From: Syntrophorhabdaceae bacterium
GTDB lineage: Bacteria; Desulfobacterota; Syntrophorhabdia; Syntrophorhabdales; Syntrophorhabdaceae
Assembly (NCBI GenBank): GCA_028698615.1
Contig: JAQVWF010000020.1
Coordinates: 1-43,080, forward strand
Direction of reading: 5' to 3'
Length of the DNA stretch: 43,080 nt
A program made the position numbers and the translations under genes. Shown here one piece after another: positions 7,879 to 17,900 of the stretch; the first letter of the stretch is position 1; the number at the start of each line of letters is the position of its first letter. The notes under the pieces are model-generated. The model was not told where the DNA came from. It did no database searches and saw only the letters and a program-made list of their open reading frames with translations.

Positions 7879-8835
7879 GTGAAAGTGTTCTTCTGGGGGG
7901 CGCGGGGGTCGCTGCCCGCGGCAGCGAATACGTTGAACCTGGGGCAGAAGATATTCGAGGCCTTGAAAAGGTCACGGGGGAGGACATTATCCCGTGACGA
8001 TGATATCCGTGAATTTGTGGAGAAAGAACTGCCCTTCTCCGTGGCGGGTTTCTATGGCGCGAACACATCATGTGTTGAGATAACGGGCGGAACGGAGCAT
8101 GTGATCTGCGATGCCGGGACGGGGATCAGAGACCTCTCCCGCAACCTTTGGGCAACCGGCACGGACGGCGCTGACGTCAGGCCGCGCATCTTCAATATCT
8201 TCATCTCCCATCTCCACTGGGACCATATCCAGGGTTTTCCTTTCTTCATGCAGAGCTATGCCGAAGGCAACAGGATCGTCGTCCACGGGTGCCATCCTTA
8301 TATGAAGAGGGCCTTTCTGTACCAGCACAAGCTTGCCAACATCCGCCTTCCCTTCAAGGCCGATATCCGCTTTCACAGACTTGAGCCGGGCAGGCAGTAC
8401 GATATTGCCGGTTTTTGTGTGCAACCGATATCGCAGAACCATCCCGGTGATTCATACGGGTATCGTTTTCAGCTCCAGGGTAAGAGTGTTGTCTATTCCA
8501 CCGACTGTGAGCACTTTGAAGAGGTATCGGAGGACGATTACCGGTTCGTAGATTTCTTCCGCGGCGCCGACGTCCTCATCATCGACGCCCAGTATCCCTT
8601 GCTCGACGCCCTTTCCGTGAAGGAGAACTGGGGCCATTCGAACAACATGGTCGCCGTCGAACTGGGCGTGAGGGCAGGGGTCAAACGTCTGTGCCTCTTT
8701 CACAGTGAACCCACCGTCGATGACATGGCCCTCGAGGCTTTCCTCGATGGCACCAGGCGCTACCTCGAGATCTACGACCCCGAAAGCAGCATGACCGTAG
8801 ACCTGGCGTACGACGGGATGGAGATAGAGGTCTGA
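7879..8835 (+). CDS. MBL-fold metallo-hydrolase
   Basis: A 318-residue metallo-beta-lactamase fold hydrolase. The metal motif HLHWDH (His111, His113, Asp115, His116) is intact; further ligands are probably His in QNHPGDSYG, Asp in STDCEHF and the His in LFHSEP. The N-terminus MKVFFWGARGSLP and the insert before the metal site resemble the PhnP/cAMP-phosphodiesterase-like branch rather than glyoxalase II. The substrate is unknown. It starts at GTG with GGAGG upstream and is monocistronic, convergent with gpmA. Confidence 0.88.
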   Translation: MKVFFWGARGSLPAAANTLNLGQKIFEALKRSRGRTLSRDDDIREFVEKELPFSVAGFYGANTSCVEITGGTEHVICDAGTGIRDLSRNLWATGTDGADVRPRIFNIFISHLHWDHIQGFPFFMQSYAEGNRIVVHGCHPYMKRAFLYQHKLANIRLPFKADIRFHRLEPGRQYDIAGFCVQPISQNHPGDSYGYRFQLQGKSVVYSTDCEHFEEVSEDDYRFVDFFRGADVLIIDAQYPLLDALSVKENWGHSNNMVAVELGVRAGVKRLCLFHSEPTVDDMALEAFLDGTRRYLEIYDPESSMTVDLAYDGMEIEV

Positions 8836-8870
8836 AACCCGGAACGGTCTTTTCTTCCTGAAACGGTTTC

Positions 8871-9557
8871 TCACAGGTAGTAGTGTCTTGTGGGTTTCAG
8901 GTTCTCTGAGAACTCGTAGACGAGGGGTTTGCCTGTGGGTATCTCCAGCGCGGGGATGTCCTCGTCGGGCACGTTGTCGAGATGTTTGACGAGGGAACGC
9001 AGGCTGTTGCCATGCGCGGAAACGATGATTCTGGCGCCCCGTGCAAGAACGGGGACGATGGTCCCTTCCCAGTAGGGGATGACCCGTGCAGCCGTGTCTT
9101 TCAAGCTTTCGGAAACGGGCAGCTCTTCGGGGGCGAGGGCGTCGTACCGGGGGTCATTGCCGCAAAAGCGCTTGTCTTTTCGCTCCAGCGGCGGGGGTGG
9201 AACATCGTAGCTGCGGCGCCACAGGCGGACCTGCTCTTCGCCGTACTGAACGGCGGTCTCCGCCTTGTTCAGGCCCTGCAGGGCTCCGTAGTGGCGTTCG
9301 TTGAGTCTCCAGGATTTGCGCTCGGGTATCCACATTCGGTCAAGTTCCTCAAGGACGACCCAGAGGGTCCTTATGGCCCTTGTCAGCACCGATGTGAAGG
9401 CTATGTCGAAGACGAACCCGGCCTCTCTCAATAAGCGTCCGGCCTGCCGCGCCTCCTCGGTCCCCTTGTCGGAGAGATCGATGTCGGTCCAGCCCGTGAA
9501 TCTGTTTTCCAGGTTCCATTGACTCTCTCCGTGCCGCAGTAAAACTATCCGTGTCAT
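8871..9557 (-). CDS. gpmA: 2,3-bisphosphoglycerate-dependent phosphoglycerate mutase
   Basis: A 228-residue glycolytic/gluconeogenic enzyme interconverting 3- and 2-phosphoglycerate. The phosphohistidine motif [10 protein letters not shown] gives His9; [35 protein letters not shown] and the second catalytic motif [14 protein letters not shown] are all in place. The length fits the dPGM family. AAAGGAG lies eight bases before the ATG. A TATAAT (9584-9579) overlaps the stop of the upstream gumN-like gene, so gpmA may have its own promoter as well as read-through. Confidence 0.95.
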   Translation of the reverse strand: MTRIVLLRHGESQWNLENRFTGWTDIDLSDKGTEEARQAGRLLREAGFVFDIAFTSVLTRAIRTLWVVLEELDRMWIPERKSWRLNERHYGALQGLNKAETAVQYGEEQVRLWRRSYDVPPPPLERKDKRFCGNDPRYDALAPEELPVSESLKDTAARVIPYWEGTIVPVLARGARIIVSAHGNSLRSLVKHLDNVPDEDIPALEIPTGKPLVYEFSENLKPTRHYYL

Positions 9558-9579
9558 AAATGCAGCTCCTTTATCATTA

Positions 9580-10476
9580 TTATAGTTGCTCCACCGTGAA
9601 CCCTTCCTTTCTCAGAAGCTCCACTATCCCCGTGTCGCCTACGAGGTGTCCCGCGCCCACTACCACGAAGACGGTCCCCGGTGACGCGAGGTGAAGGGCG
9701 ATCTTCTTTGCCATGTTTCTGTTCCGTTCGGTCATGATCTTGCGATAGACGGCCTGTCGGTCTTTGTCGTTGCCCACCGATCTCTCAAGGATCGCGGCGA
9801 TCCGCGCGCTGTCGCCCGTTCTCCAGGCGGTCATCAGGATGTCGGCCTGCCGCACGAGGGAACCAAGGTCTTTCAGGGCATAGAGAAGAAAGGATTCCTG
9901 TTCGGTGTCGGGGAGTCCCGCCAGAAGGTCGATCTGGTAGTCGAGACTTTCCAGCTCCACTATCTTCTTACGGCCCGCCGCCCTTGTCAGAAAGTACTTG
10001 TCGATGCCGTAATGGGGGTTGTAACCAGCCCGCATCAGCTCTATCGAAGACATCGTCATCGCGAGGAACCACGGCCTCTGCCGGTTGAGGGCCGCCACGG
10101 GGAATCCCAGCCGTGCGGCCTCGGCAGTGATATAGGTGTATGTTTCGCGAGACACGTGGTTGGCGATGGAGTCATCGGTGCCATAGAAGCCTGTGGAGCG
10201 AAGTTTTGAGAAGGTCCCTTCTCCTATGTCATTGATGTCGGCCTCGACGGCTATTGTGTCGGACCTCGTGAAGGCGGCTTCAATGACCGGGCTTAAGGGA
10301 TAGGCCTCTTTCTTCATGAAGTGAACGGAACCGAGAAGGTAGACCGTCGCGGTGTCCGTCGTGGCCCGCCAGAGAAAATGCCTTTGCCCTTGGGCTCCGG
10401 AGAGGGCCGGTGCGGCAAGAAGGCAAAAAAAGAGGATGAGAATAACGGGCAGGGATCGACGGAGAGTTGTTTTCAT
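9580..10476 (-). CDS. TraB/GumN family exported protein
   Basis: A 298-residue protein with a signal peptide ([20 protein letters not shown], cleavage near the Ala-rich ALSGAQG). It has the TraB/GumN (Tiki-like) hallmarks: [17 protein letters not shown] near the N-terminus, IAVEADIND, and a closing [15 protein letters not shown]. The two GxxH motifs correspond to the metal-binding histidines proposed for Tiki-type metalloproteases, so a periplasmic protease is likely by family analogy. The ATG at 10476 has GAGG six bases upstream; an earlier in-frame ATG at 10509 lies inside the predicted promoter and is not used. Confidence 0.87.
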   Translation of the reverse strand: MKTTLRRSLPVILILFFCLLAAPALSGAQGQRHFLWRATTDTATVYLLGSVHFMKKEAYPLSPVIEAAFTRSDTIAVEADINDIGEGTFSKLRSTGFYGTDDSIANHVSRETYTYITAEAARLGFPVAALNRQRPWFLAMTMSSIELMRAGYNPHYGIDKYFLTRAAGRKKIVELESLDYQIDLLAGLPDTEQESFLLYALKDLGSLVRQADILMTAWRTGDSARIAAILERSVGNDKDRQAVYRKIMTERNRNMAKKIALHLASPGTVFVVVGAGHLVGDTGIVELLRKEGFTVEQL

Positions 10477-10490
10477 TATGTCCTCACGCA

Positions 10491-10507
10491 GGTCGGGATG
10501 CCCGACC
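10491..10507 (-). promoter_or_regulatory. perfect inverted repeat at the gumN-like transcription start
   Basis: GGTCGGG-ATG-CCCGACC is a 7-bp perfect inverted repeat with a 3-bp centre, placed directly downstream of the -10 box, where transcription would begin. It could be an operator or a 5'-end hairpin protecting the mRNA. Confidence 0.5.
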
Positions 10508-10516
10508 ATTATACCA
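10508..10516 (-). promoter_or_regulatory. extended -10 promoter of the gumN-like gene
   Basis: TGGTATAAT on the minus strand, a perfect -10 with the TGn extension. It is about 32 bp before the ATG at 10476. No strong -35 was found. Confidence 0.5.
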
Positions 10517-10557
10517 GAATGGCCGCCGCCTTACAAAGGATGCATGAAGCCTTGATA

Positions 10558-11607
10558 CTATTTCGGCCCGCTCCCTGACGCCTCTTCCAGTGTCCTGAGG
10601 TATTTGACGCGCCCTTCGGTCTCGGGGTGGGTGGAGAAAACGCCGAGTTTGAGTGCGCTGGGCTGGCTGGCATCGAGCTTTTCCAGCATCTTCCGGAAAG
10701 GGGCGGTTCCCTTGCCGCCGGCAAGGAGAAAGGACCCGGCCGCGCGGTCGGCTTCCCTCTCGAATTCACGTGAATAGCCGTTTTCGATGAGCAGGGTGGG
10801 AAGGAAGGCGGCGAAACTGGTTATCGATGTGATATCCCCGGTAAGGAGGGAGATGAGGAAGACAATGCCCGTGCTTTGCAGGATACTTCGCATAGCATGG
10901 CGGCCTTTCACATGGGCGACCTCGTGTGCGAAGATGGAGGCAAGCTCGTCATCACTTTCGGACAGGGAAATGAGCTCGTCGGTGACGATGACCACACCGG
11001 AGGGGAGCGCAAAGGCGTTGGCGCCGATCTTTCTCCCCGTGCGGAATTCCAGGCTGTAGCCTGCCGCACCGTCGGGATCGACACGGTGGGCGACGTTCCT
11101 GAAGATGCCCGATATCTCAGCCTGCCGCGAGGCGGTCAATCCGGTGGGTTTCAGGAGACGAGCGTCGAACATCTTGAGGGTGTTCCTGCTCGCGGAGGCG
11201 GTGACCTCCGGCGGGATGGCGAGGGCGACCCGGCTCGACACGCGGGGAATGGCGTAATAGACGAGCGCGAAGAGGACAACCACAAGGCATGCCATGCAGA
11301 AGACCACCGTCTTCCAATGGGACTCGAGGAAATGGACCAAATTCCAGGAACGATTTGTGCCCAGGCTGCGCTCGAGTATCCTCACCGCTTCGTGATCGTG
11401 CGTCTGCAATAGCGCGCCCCCGGGCAGGCGGATGGACCGTTTAGTCCTTCCAAGAGCCGGGTCGATGGAACAATCCCTGATGGGCACCCTCATGCCGCCG
11501 CTTTCCATCTCGTTGCCAGGAACAAGCGTGACCCCGTCGAAATTGACGGTGACGGGCCGGGCAAGGGATGTTTTTCCGTCGAAAAAATGGGCGTCGAAGT
11601 GTCTCAT
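10558..11607 (-). CDS. M48 family zinc metallopeptidase
   Basis: A 349-residue membrane-anchored peptidase. An N-terminal cytoplasmic region of about 95 residues is followed by one membrane helix (about 100-121) and an M48 domain with HEVAH (His228, Glu229, His232), the third ligand in READRAAG, and THPETEGRV near the end. The N-terminal stretch with DGVTLVPG resembles the domain seen in YcaL/YfgC-related M48 proteins that pair with DUF898. Its start overlaps the stop of the DUF898 gene by 4 bp, so the two are translationally coupled and probably act together at the envelope. Confidence 0.9.
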   Translation of the reverse strand: MRHFDAHFFDGKTSLARPVTVNFDGVTLVPGNEMESGGMRVPIRDCSIDPALGRTKRSIRLPGGALLQTHDHEAVRILERSLGTNRSWNLVHFLESHWKTVVFCMACLVVVLFALVYYAIPRVSSRVALAIPPEVTASASRNTLKMFDARLLKPTGLTASRQAEISGIFRNVAHRVDPDGAAGYSLEFRTGRKIGANAFALPSGVVIVTDELISLSESDDELASIFAHEVAHVKGRHAMRSILQSTGIVFLISLLTGDITSITSFAAFLPTLLIENGYSREFEREADRAAGSFLLAGGKGTAPFRKMLEKLDASQPSALKLGVFSTHPETEGRVKYLRTLEEASGSGPK

Positions 11608-12785
11608 AGACCTATCTCTATACCCACGAAATCCGTCGCCGCATCGCCGACGGCGGTTGTGTCCGAGGCGGCCAGGTCGGCAAAATCATCGAGGCCCCGG
11701 GCAGTGACGACGGTGAGATGTTCCAGAATGTACCGGGTGCGGCGTATCTTTGCCCAGGGGATGAGAAGTCCCAATGAGCAGAAGATGGCCGCCATGTTGG
11801 TGATCCGTATGAAGAGAAGCCTGCGGGCCTTCAGGGTACTTGCGAATTGAACCTCTCCCAGCCGAGTCCTGGCCCAGCAGTGGTTCATCGTCATAGAGTA
11901 GACGATGGCCTGGAGGACGTAGAAAATGGTCGCCGCCAGGAGGTAGGTAAAGAAAACGGAATAGAGGAAGGACAGCGGCCCCCACCCACCCGGGGATCCC
12001 GTCGAGAGCCGGTGGACGCCGTAGGCGGCAAGGGAGCTCAGCGCAATAAAGACGGCAACCCCGAGAACGGATGCGAGGAAGTAGGCCCTGTAGAAGGGTC
12101 CCTTGCGCCCCGAGAAGGCGCTCGCCGTCGTGCCGTATGCCAGGTTGTTGAAGAAGAACCTTTTTTTATAGAATTGCCAGGCCGGGAAGAAGATGAAGAG
12201 AGTGAAGGGAACGATGCCGGCAAAGAGAAGGTACGTCTCGAAGCTTTCCCCGAGGCCCCCGCGGAAGTGAAAGCGGATGTTCCTGTATGAGGTGTTGTGC
12301 GCGTTGAAGCGAAGCGATTTGTAGACAAGAAAGGGAAAGACGGCGGTGAAAACAAGGAAGAGGATGCCTGCAAAAGCAGGTTCGAACCGTTTCATCCCGA
12401 TGTAGGCGACGAACATGGCGGCTATGATCATGTTTCCTCTCAGGATGGCCGAGGGATTGCCATGAAAGGTGAAGGGGTGCCCGTCGAGGTTGGTACTGGC
12501 CCAGATGTACCGTCGGTTTCGCACCTTCGCCCAGGCGGCGTATACCCCCAGGGTGACGACGGTGAGAAAGAGATTTACGATCCAGATCCTGAAATACTCT
12601 CCCGCCGTGGCGGTGAATTGGAAGGCATACCTTTCCACGGCCGCCGGAGTCCCACTGAGGCGAGCCGCCGCGGTGTCCGCGGTGACCATCAAAGGGGCCC
12701 CGCATTTCAGGCAGTACAGGGGCCTGCCGATCGACGATGTATCCTCCATCGGGTAATCGCATCTGTTGCATACTATCCAGCCCAA
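11604..12785 (-). CDS. DUF898 (YjgN-like) membrane protein with N-terminal zinc ribbon
   Basis: A 393-residue polytopic protein. The N-terminus carries two CxxC pairs (Cys6, Cys9, Cys25, Cys28), a small zinc ribbon. Residues ~50-375 form the DUF898/YjgN membrane domain, with the typical YIWASTNLDGHPFTFHG-like motif and six or more membrane helices. It begins at TTG with GGGAGGG upstream. The function of DUF898 is not known; the overlap with the M48 peptidase gene matches a recurrent YjgN-M48 pairing. A heptamer-type run lies just upstream. Confidence 0.87.
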   Translation of the reverse strand: MGWIVCNRCDYPMEDTSSIGRPLYCLKCGAPLMVTADTAAARLSGTPAAVERYAFQFTATAGEYFRIWIVNLFLTVVTLGVYAAWAKVRNRRYIWASTNLDGHPFTFHGNPSAILRGNMIIAAMFVAYIGMKRFEPAFAGILFLVFTAVFPFLVYKSLRFNAHNTSYRNIRFHFRGGLGESFETYLLFAGIVPFTLFIFFPAWQFYKKRFFFNNLAYGTTASAFSGRKGPFYRAYFLASVLGVAVFIALSSLAAYGVHRLSTGSPGGWGPLSFLYSVFFTYLLAATIFYVLQAIVYSMTMNHCWARTRLGEVQFASTLKARRLLFIRITNMAAIFCSLGLLIPWAKIRRTRYILEHLTVVTARGLDDFADLAASDTTAVGDAATDFVGIEIGL

Positions 12786-12800
12786 TCCTTCAGACCCTCC

Positions 12801-12818
12801 CTACCTGAAATCTGAAAC
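12801..12818. repeat. short heptamer run between two genes
   Basis: Units ACCTGAA, ATCTGAA and ACCGTCT occupy the 36-bp gap between the 126-residue gene and the DUF898 gene. The unit is the same CTGAAAC/T type as at 4854. Confidence 0.5.
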
Positions 12819-12821
12819 CGT

Positions 12822-13193
12822 CTACTTCGTCTTGAGATACTTGTAGGTTTTCTTTTTGAAAAGGGTGGTTGAGTATTCCTGGAGGACGATGCGGGCGTAC
12901 GATGGGGGTGCCTGTTTTTCGGGGATGAAGACCACCGCCTCGTCGCCGTTGTCCACCTTGACCTTGTACGTGCTCGACGCGGGGTGTCCGCCGGACACAA
13001 CATCCTTTCCGATGATGCTTGCTTCCATCGTCCTCCCTGTCGGTTTAGACGGGTCAAGGGCCGCCGCATAGAGAACGATGAGAACTATCAGGATAACAGG
13101 CGCCCAGAGAAAGACGAACCTCCTGAGCCGCTTCCTGTCGTCATATCCTGCCCTGTCCTTCTGGCGAGCCGTCCCCGCCCCTTTCTTGCCCAT
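12822..13193 (-). CDS. single-pass membrane protein, unknown function
   Basis: An approximately 123-residue protein with a basic cytoplasmic start ([13 protein letters not shown]...RKRLRR), one membrane helix (about 26-45, [21 protein letters not shown]), and an extracytoplasmic domain of about 75 residues with alternating beta pattern ([16 protein letters not shown]) and a lysine-rich end. I do not recognise a family. ATG at 13193 is chosen; a TTG nine bases upstream is the alternative. It precedes DUF898 and M48 on the same strand with a 36-bp gap and may belong to that unit. Confidence 0.65.
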   Translation of the reverse strand: MGKKGAGTARQKDRAGYDDRKRLRRFVFLWAPVILIVLIVLYAAALDPSKPTGRTMEASIIGKDVVSGGHPASSTYKVKVDNGDEAVVFIPEKQAPPSYARIVLQEYSTTLFKKKTYKYLKTK

Positions 13194-13361
13194 GACCCAC
13201 AAAACTTAGCAGAAGGCCCGGGTAATGTAAAGACTGTTTCGGGCAGGCGGTCGATGAGGGGACCCGCGAATCGGTGCGCCGCTATTTTTATCCTTAACCT
13301 ATCCCTGGTTTCTTCGATAAATGTCCATGAGGAGATCAAAAAAAAGGGAGGGGCTTACACA

Positions 13362-14954
13362 GTGAAATCATTTCTGCAGAATCTCAGCATTACCAAAAAA
13401 GTGTTTGTTTCACCTGTTGTGGCGGCCGTCTTGATGGTGGTCCTGGGTGTTGCTTTCTATATTCTCTTTCCCGGTTCCGCCAGCCCTGTGATCCTGGCTG
13501 TTCTCGGCGCCGCAGTGGTGGTTGTTCTCGCATCGGGGTATTGCATGGCTCAACTTGTCCGTGCACCGGTGAAGGATATTTCAGAGTCCTTCGAGGGTCT
13601 TTCGCAGGGCGACCTTACAAAACGGCTGGATAGCTCACCCGGCAACGAGTTCGGCGCCATGGGAAAAAGTTTCAATACCTTTGTGGAGCGCTTCAGTGAT
13701 GCCCTCTCCGGGGTCGCGGACAGGAGCGGGCAGATATCCTTTGCCGTCAATACCCTGGACGCCACCGCAGGCCAGATGGCAAGGGGCGCCGACGTGGTCC
13801 TGACAGAGATCACCTCCGTCGCTACGGCCAGTGAGGAGATGTCGGCAACGGCGACGGAGATAACCAACAACTGCATCGCAGCGGCAAAAAGTTCCGAGAT
13901 CGCCAACAATTCGGCGGTAACCGGCGAGAACATCATCCAGGAGATCATCCGGAGTATGGGCCGCATCGACGAGCGCGTCAAGGAATCGGCCCTCATTATC
14001 CACAAGCTGGGGGAACGCTCCGATCAGATCGGTGAGATCGCCGGCATCATCAACGACATCGCCGAGCAGACGAACCTTCTCGCTCTCAATGCCGCCATTG
14101 AGGCGGCCAGGGCAGGCGAGCACGGCCGGGGGTTCGCCGTTGTCGCCGACGAGGTTCGCAAACTGGCCGAGAGGACTACGGGTGCCACGAAGCAGATCGG
14201 CGATACGATACAGACGATGCAGGACGAGATGAAGAATGCTGTCGTCTCCATGGAAGGCGGAGTGAAAGAGGTCGAGATAGGCAATAACGAAACGGCGAAA
14301 TCGGGCAATGCTCTCAAGGAGATACTGAACCAGATCAATGCCCTGGCATCGCAAATAAACCAGATAGCCGTGGCATCGGAAGAGCAGAGCGCCACAACGA
14401 ACGAGATCAACAATAACATCCAGAAGATATCGAAGATCATGGACGCAGCGGCGAAGAACATCGCCGAGAATGCGGATGCCTCCTCAAACCTGTCCAACCT
14501 GTCGGTGGAACTCAACAAGCTTGCCAACCAGTTCAAGCTTCAGGACCGCAACGGTTCTGAAAAGAGCACCGTCACCAAAGAAGAGGTCGTGCTTTTTGTC
14601 GAAAAGGCCGCGGACTATCTCAAGAGCTCAAGTGACAGGAAAAAGGTCTACATGGAGATGAGCGATCCCCACGGCCGATTCGTGAAGGGAGACCTCTACA
14701 TATTCGTGAATACCATCGAAGGCATCACTCAAGCCCATGGACAGAACCCGAAGCTGGTCGGCAAGGAGATGCACGAACTGAAGGACGCGGACGGCAAATT
14801 CTTCATAAAAGAGATCACCGATGTGGCGAAGACGAAAGGCAAGGGCTGGGTCGATTACAAGTGGATAAACCCCGTCACGGGCAAGATCCTGGAAAAGACC
14901 ACCTATTGCCAGCTGGTGGGCGACGTATACCTGGGGTGCGGGATATACAAGTGA
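13362..14954 (+). CDS. methyl-accepting chemotaxis protein with C-terminal Cache domain
   Basis: A 530-residue receptor. Two membrane helices (about 14-36 and 42-66) are separated by only a few residues, so there is no periplasmic sensor. A HAMP-like segment follows (about 67-110), then the methyl-accepting helices with the signalling tip around [20 protein letters not shown] (about 235-255). After a linker, residues ~405-530 form a domain resembling single Cache (sCache_2): [46 protein letters not shown]. This domain would lie in the cytoplasm. GTG at 13362 is chosen because of GGGAGG nine bases upstream; the reading frame stays open upstream but without a better start. No che genes are adjacent. 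Confidence 0.88.
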   Translation: MKSFLQNLSITKKVFVSPVVAAVLMVVLGVAFYILFPGSASPVILAVLGAAVVVVLASGYCMAQLVRAPVKDISESFEGLSQGDLTKRLDSSPGNEFGAMGKSFNTFVERFSDALSGVADRSGQISFAVNTLDATAGQMARGADVVLTEITSVATASEEMSATATEITNNCIAAAKSSEIANNSAVTGENIIQEIIRSMGRIDERVKESALIIHKLGERSDQIGEIAGIINDIAEQTNLLALNAAIEAARAGEHGRGFAVVADEVRKLAERTTGATKQIGDTIQTMQDEMKNAVVSMEGGVKEVEIGNNETAKSGNALKEILNQINALASQINQIAVASEEQSATTNEINNNIQKISKIMDAAAKNIAENADASSNLSNLSVELNKLANQFKLQDRNGSEKSTVTKEEVVLFVEKAADYLKSSSDRKKVYMEMSDPHGRFVKGDLYIFVNTIEGITQAHGQNPKLVGKEMHELKDADGKFFIKEITDVAKTKGKGWVDYKWINPVTGKILEKTTYCQLVGDVYLGCGIYK

Positions 14955-14969
14955 AGACGGCTTCAGGTT

Positions 14970-17900
14970 TCATTCCCCATACATCACAAATGCCGACCAG
15001 AAGAAGGGGTGGGAGAAACCGTCCTTTTCCGTATCCGACAGGAGCTGGATCTTTGCGGCACGGAGGGCGTCGGTCTTTGTCATACCCTTGTTGATCATGC
15101 CCTCATAGAACCGGATCATCAGGTCTCTTGTACCTTCATCGGCGACATTCCAGAGACTTACGAGCGCAGCGGCGCTGCCGGCGTACATGACGGCCCTTGT
15201 AAGCCCCGTAACTCCTTCGGAATAGCTCATCTCGCCCAGACCGGTCTCGCAGGCCGATAAAACCACAAGACGCGCGTTGAAGCGGCTGTTCATGATCTCC
15301 CCGAGGGTGAGGAACCCATCTTCCTTGTCGCCCGGTATCTGGCTCAATGCTATCGCCTGGAACCCCGGCTCGAGGATGCCGTGGGTCGAAAAATGAATAA
15401 AGGCATACTGGCCAATTTCGGCTGATCTGGCATTCTCTTCCCGGGCGTCGATCCTGAGGAAGGAGCGGGCGGGACTGCCATGCTCTTCATGTATCTTACG
15501 GATACCCTCTATCTCTTCACCGCTGCCTTCCAGCCTTGTAAGGGTCCCTCCGGCCCGCAGGTAATTGTACTTCATGAATGCCGCGCCGGGGGTCGTGCCG
15601 GGGGCACCATTCCCGCTGCCTTTGCCCCCGGAAGGGTCATTCTTGTCCTGCACATTCTTGTCCGCCGCGACCGAACGTTCCGACGTATACGCTGTGTAAT
15701 CATAGACGGGATCACCGAAACCGACAAAGCCGCCGCCGTACCCGTCGCGCTCATACTGGCTGCGCAGTACCGCGAGGACCGTTCCCGACTGGATATACTT
15801 GACGGGATACTTCTCGACCATGAAGATCTTCCTGCCGCCCTCCTCGGTCCTGAGCGCCTCAAAGGGAAGATATGCAAGGATCCCCTGGGGTGCGACGATG
15901 AGCGTGCTCTCGCCCAAAAAGGGCTCAAGTGGCCTCACCAGCATGTCATAGAGGCCCCAGGCAAGGTCTTCACGGAAAGGTTCCTTCTGCTGATGACCCC
16001 TCATATTGCCGAGAAATTCCTTTACTCTGGAAATGAGGTCTCCGTGACTGACGGGGAGTTTTATGACGTTGAATTCCTTCTTCTTCACGAGGAGGCAGTA
16101 GACACCCTTTTTCGAGAGGAAGTACTGGGCGAGGACCTCGCCGTCCCTGAGGACCTTTTCCTGGAGAGCTTTCACCTCGATGGGCTCCGGGTATTGGACG
16201 GAGGCATAGAGAGGATTTTTGTACCGTATGTCCCGCCTCAGGGCGTCAAGTTTTTCCTGGATGACGGAGAATTCCTTTTTCGATCTCTCCATGACCTCCT
16301 TGTCCGGTGTTTCCTTTCGGGATTCTTCCGCGAGCTTCCTTTCCATGACGAAGAGTTCCGCTTCCAGGGAGTCCCGTTCCTTTTTTACGGCTGGATCGAT
16401 GCCTTTCTCAAGATCGACGCGGGCCTCCGCGAGCTGGTCGAGGAATACGCGGGCCTTCATGGCCTCGATGTAGTAAAAGGCCTTCTCATTCTCGTTGTTG
16501 TCGAGCATGAAGACGGCCGCGTCCTCATAGTGGCCGTAAACCTTTTCCATGTAGCTCTTCTTCATGTCCGGGAACACGGCCTGGGTCCGCACCTGTTCCA
16601 ACTTGGCAAGACCCGCTTCATAGAGCCTCATGGATTCCCTTACATCCTCCTTCCGGCCGAACAGGCCTGCTTTCTTGAGAAGGATGAAGGCTTCCGATTC
16701 CTTGTCCTGCATCTGGCGGTAAAGTTCGAGGGCGGTATCATAGTTCTCGAGAGACTTGTCCAGATCACCTGCCGACAGAAAGACATCGCCGATGCCCTGA
16801 TATGCGTGCCCCTGGTCTATAACGGAATGTGCTGTTGTGAGGTAGCCCAGGGCCTCCCGGAACATGTCGAGAGCCCCCATCCTGTTGCCCTTCCGGAGGT
16901 AGATCTCGCCCAGGGTCTTGTAGATGTCCCCCTGCCCGATGGGCTCGTTCGTCTTTTTGTACAGTGCCATGGCGGAGTTGAACATCGCAAGCGCATGATC
17001 GGTCTTCTTGAGTCTCACATAGGTCTCGCCGATGGTGCGGTAGGTATTTGCCTGACCCATGGGGGAATTTGCCTTTATATAGAGGGAGAGGGCCTTCTCG
17101 TAGTATTCCATGGCCCTTGCATAGTCGCCGGCGTAAAAATAGATATCACCCGTGGCACGGTGAACGTTGCCCTGTCCGAGGGGTTCTCCGGCATGGACAT
17201 AGTAAGGCAGCGCCCTGTCGTACATCTCGAGGGCCTTCGAAAAATTCCTGCCGTAATAACCGATGTCGCCGAGTCCCTTGTATACATCAGCCTGCCCCAC
17301 CGGCTCTCTGACCTTCCTGTATATGGGGAGTGCTTCCTCGTATGATCCACGCGCCGCTGTCATGTAACCTGTGCGAAGGTTCAGCTGGCCCATCCTTCTG
17401 AGGACATCGGCCTGCCCCAGGGGATATCCTGCCGCCGTAAAGCTTTCAAGGGCCTTCTTGTAAAGTCCGCCGGCCTCATCATTTTTGCCGGAAAAGAAAG
17501 CGATATCGGCAAGGCCCTTCCTGGCGTAACCCTGGCCGATAAGAGATCCCGTTTTGTCATAGAGGGCAAGCGCCTTTGAGTAGTTTTCGCCTGCCTTTTC
17601 GTTATCTCCCGTCCTGAGCGCCGTTTCGCCGAAAGCCCGGCGGATATCGGCCTCGCCATTGCTGAAGCCGGCGGCCGTATACCGCGCCAGGGCAAGTTCA
17701 AAGAAGCTCAGGGCCGTTTTGTGGTCACGCTGTCTCATCGCAAGATTTCCGAAACTGCGATAGGCGTTTCCTTCCTCGATGGGGTCCCCGGCGCTTTTGA
17801 GAATGCTCATGGCTTTCTCCAGCACCGTCGCGGCCTGCCCGTTATCTCCCGTCTGTATCAGCACGTCTCCCATCTTGCGCGCAACAACGCCCTGACCTGG

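Noticed and set aside
8834-8870. GAAACC...GGTTTC inverted repeat between the MBL and gpmA genes
   Set aside because: Arms of only six bases with a loop of about 25 and no T-run; not a credible terminator.
9579-9584. Perfect TATAAT upstream of gpmA
   Set aside because: No acceptable -35 at 16-18 bp, and it coincides with the stop codon of the upstream gene; too weak to list as a promoter.
15480-17345. 621-residue open frame on the plus strand opposite the TPR-CHAT gene
   Set aside because: Mirror of TPR codons, with a repetitive, His/Leu/Val-rich translation typical of antisense frames.
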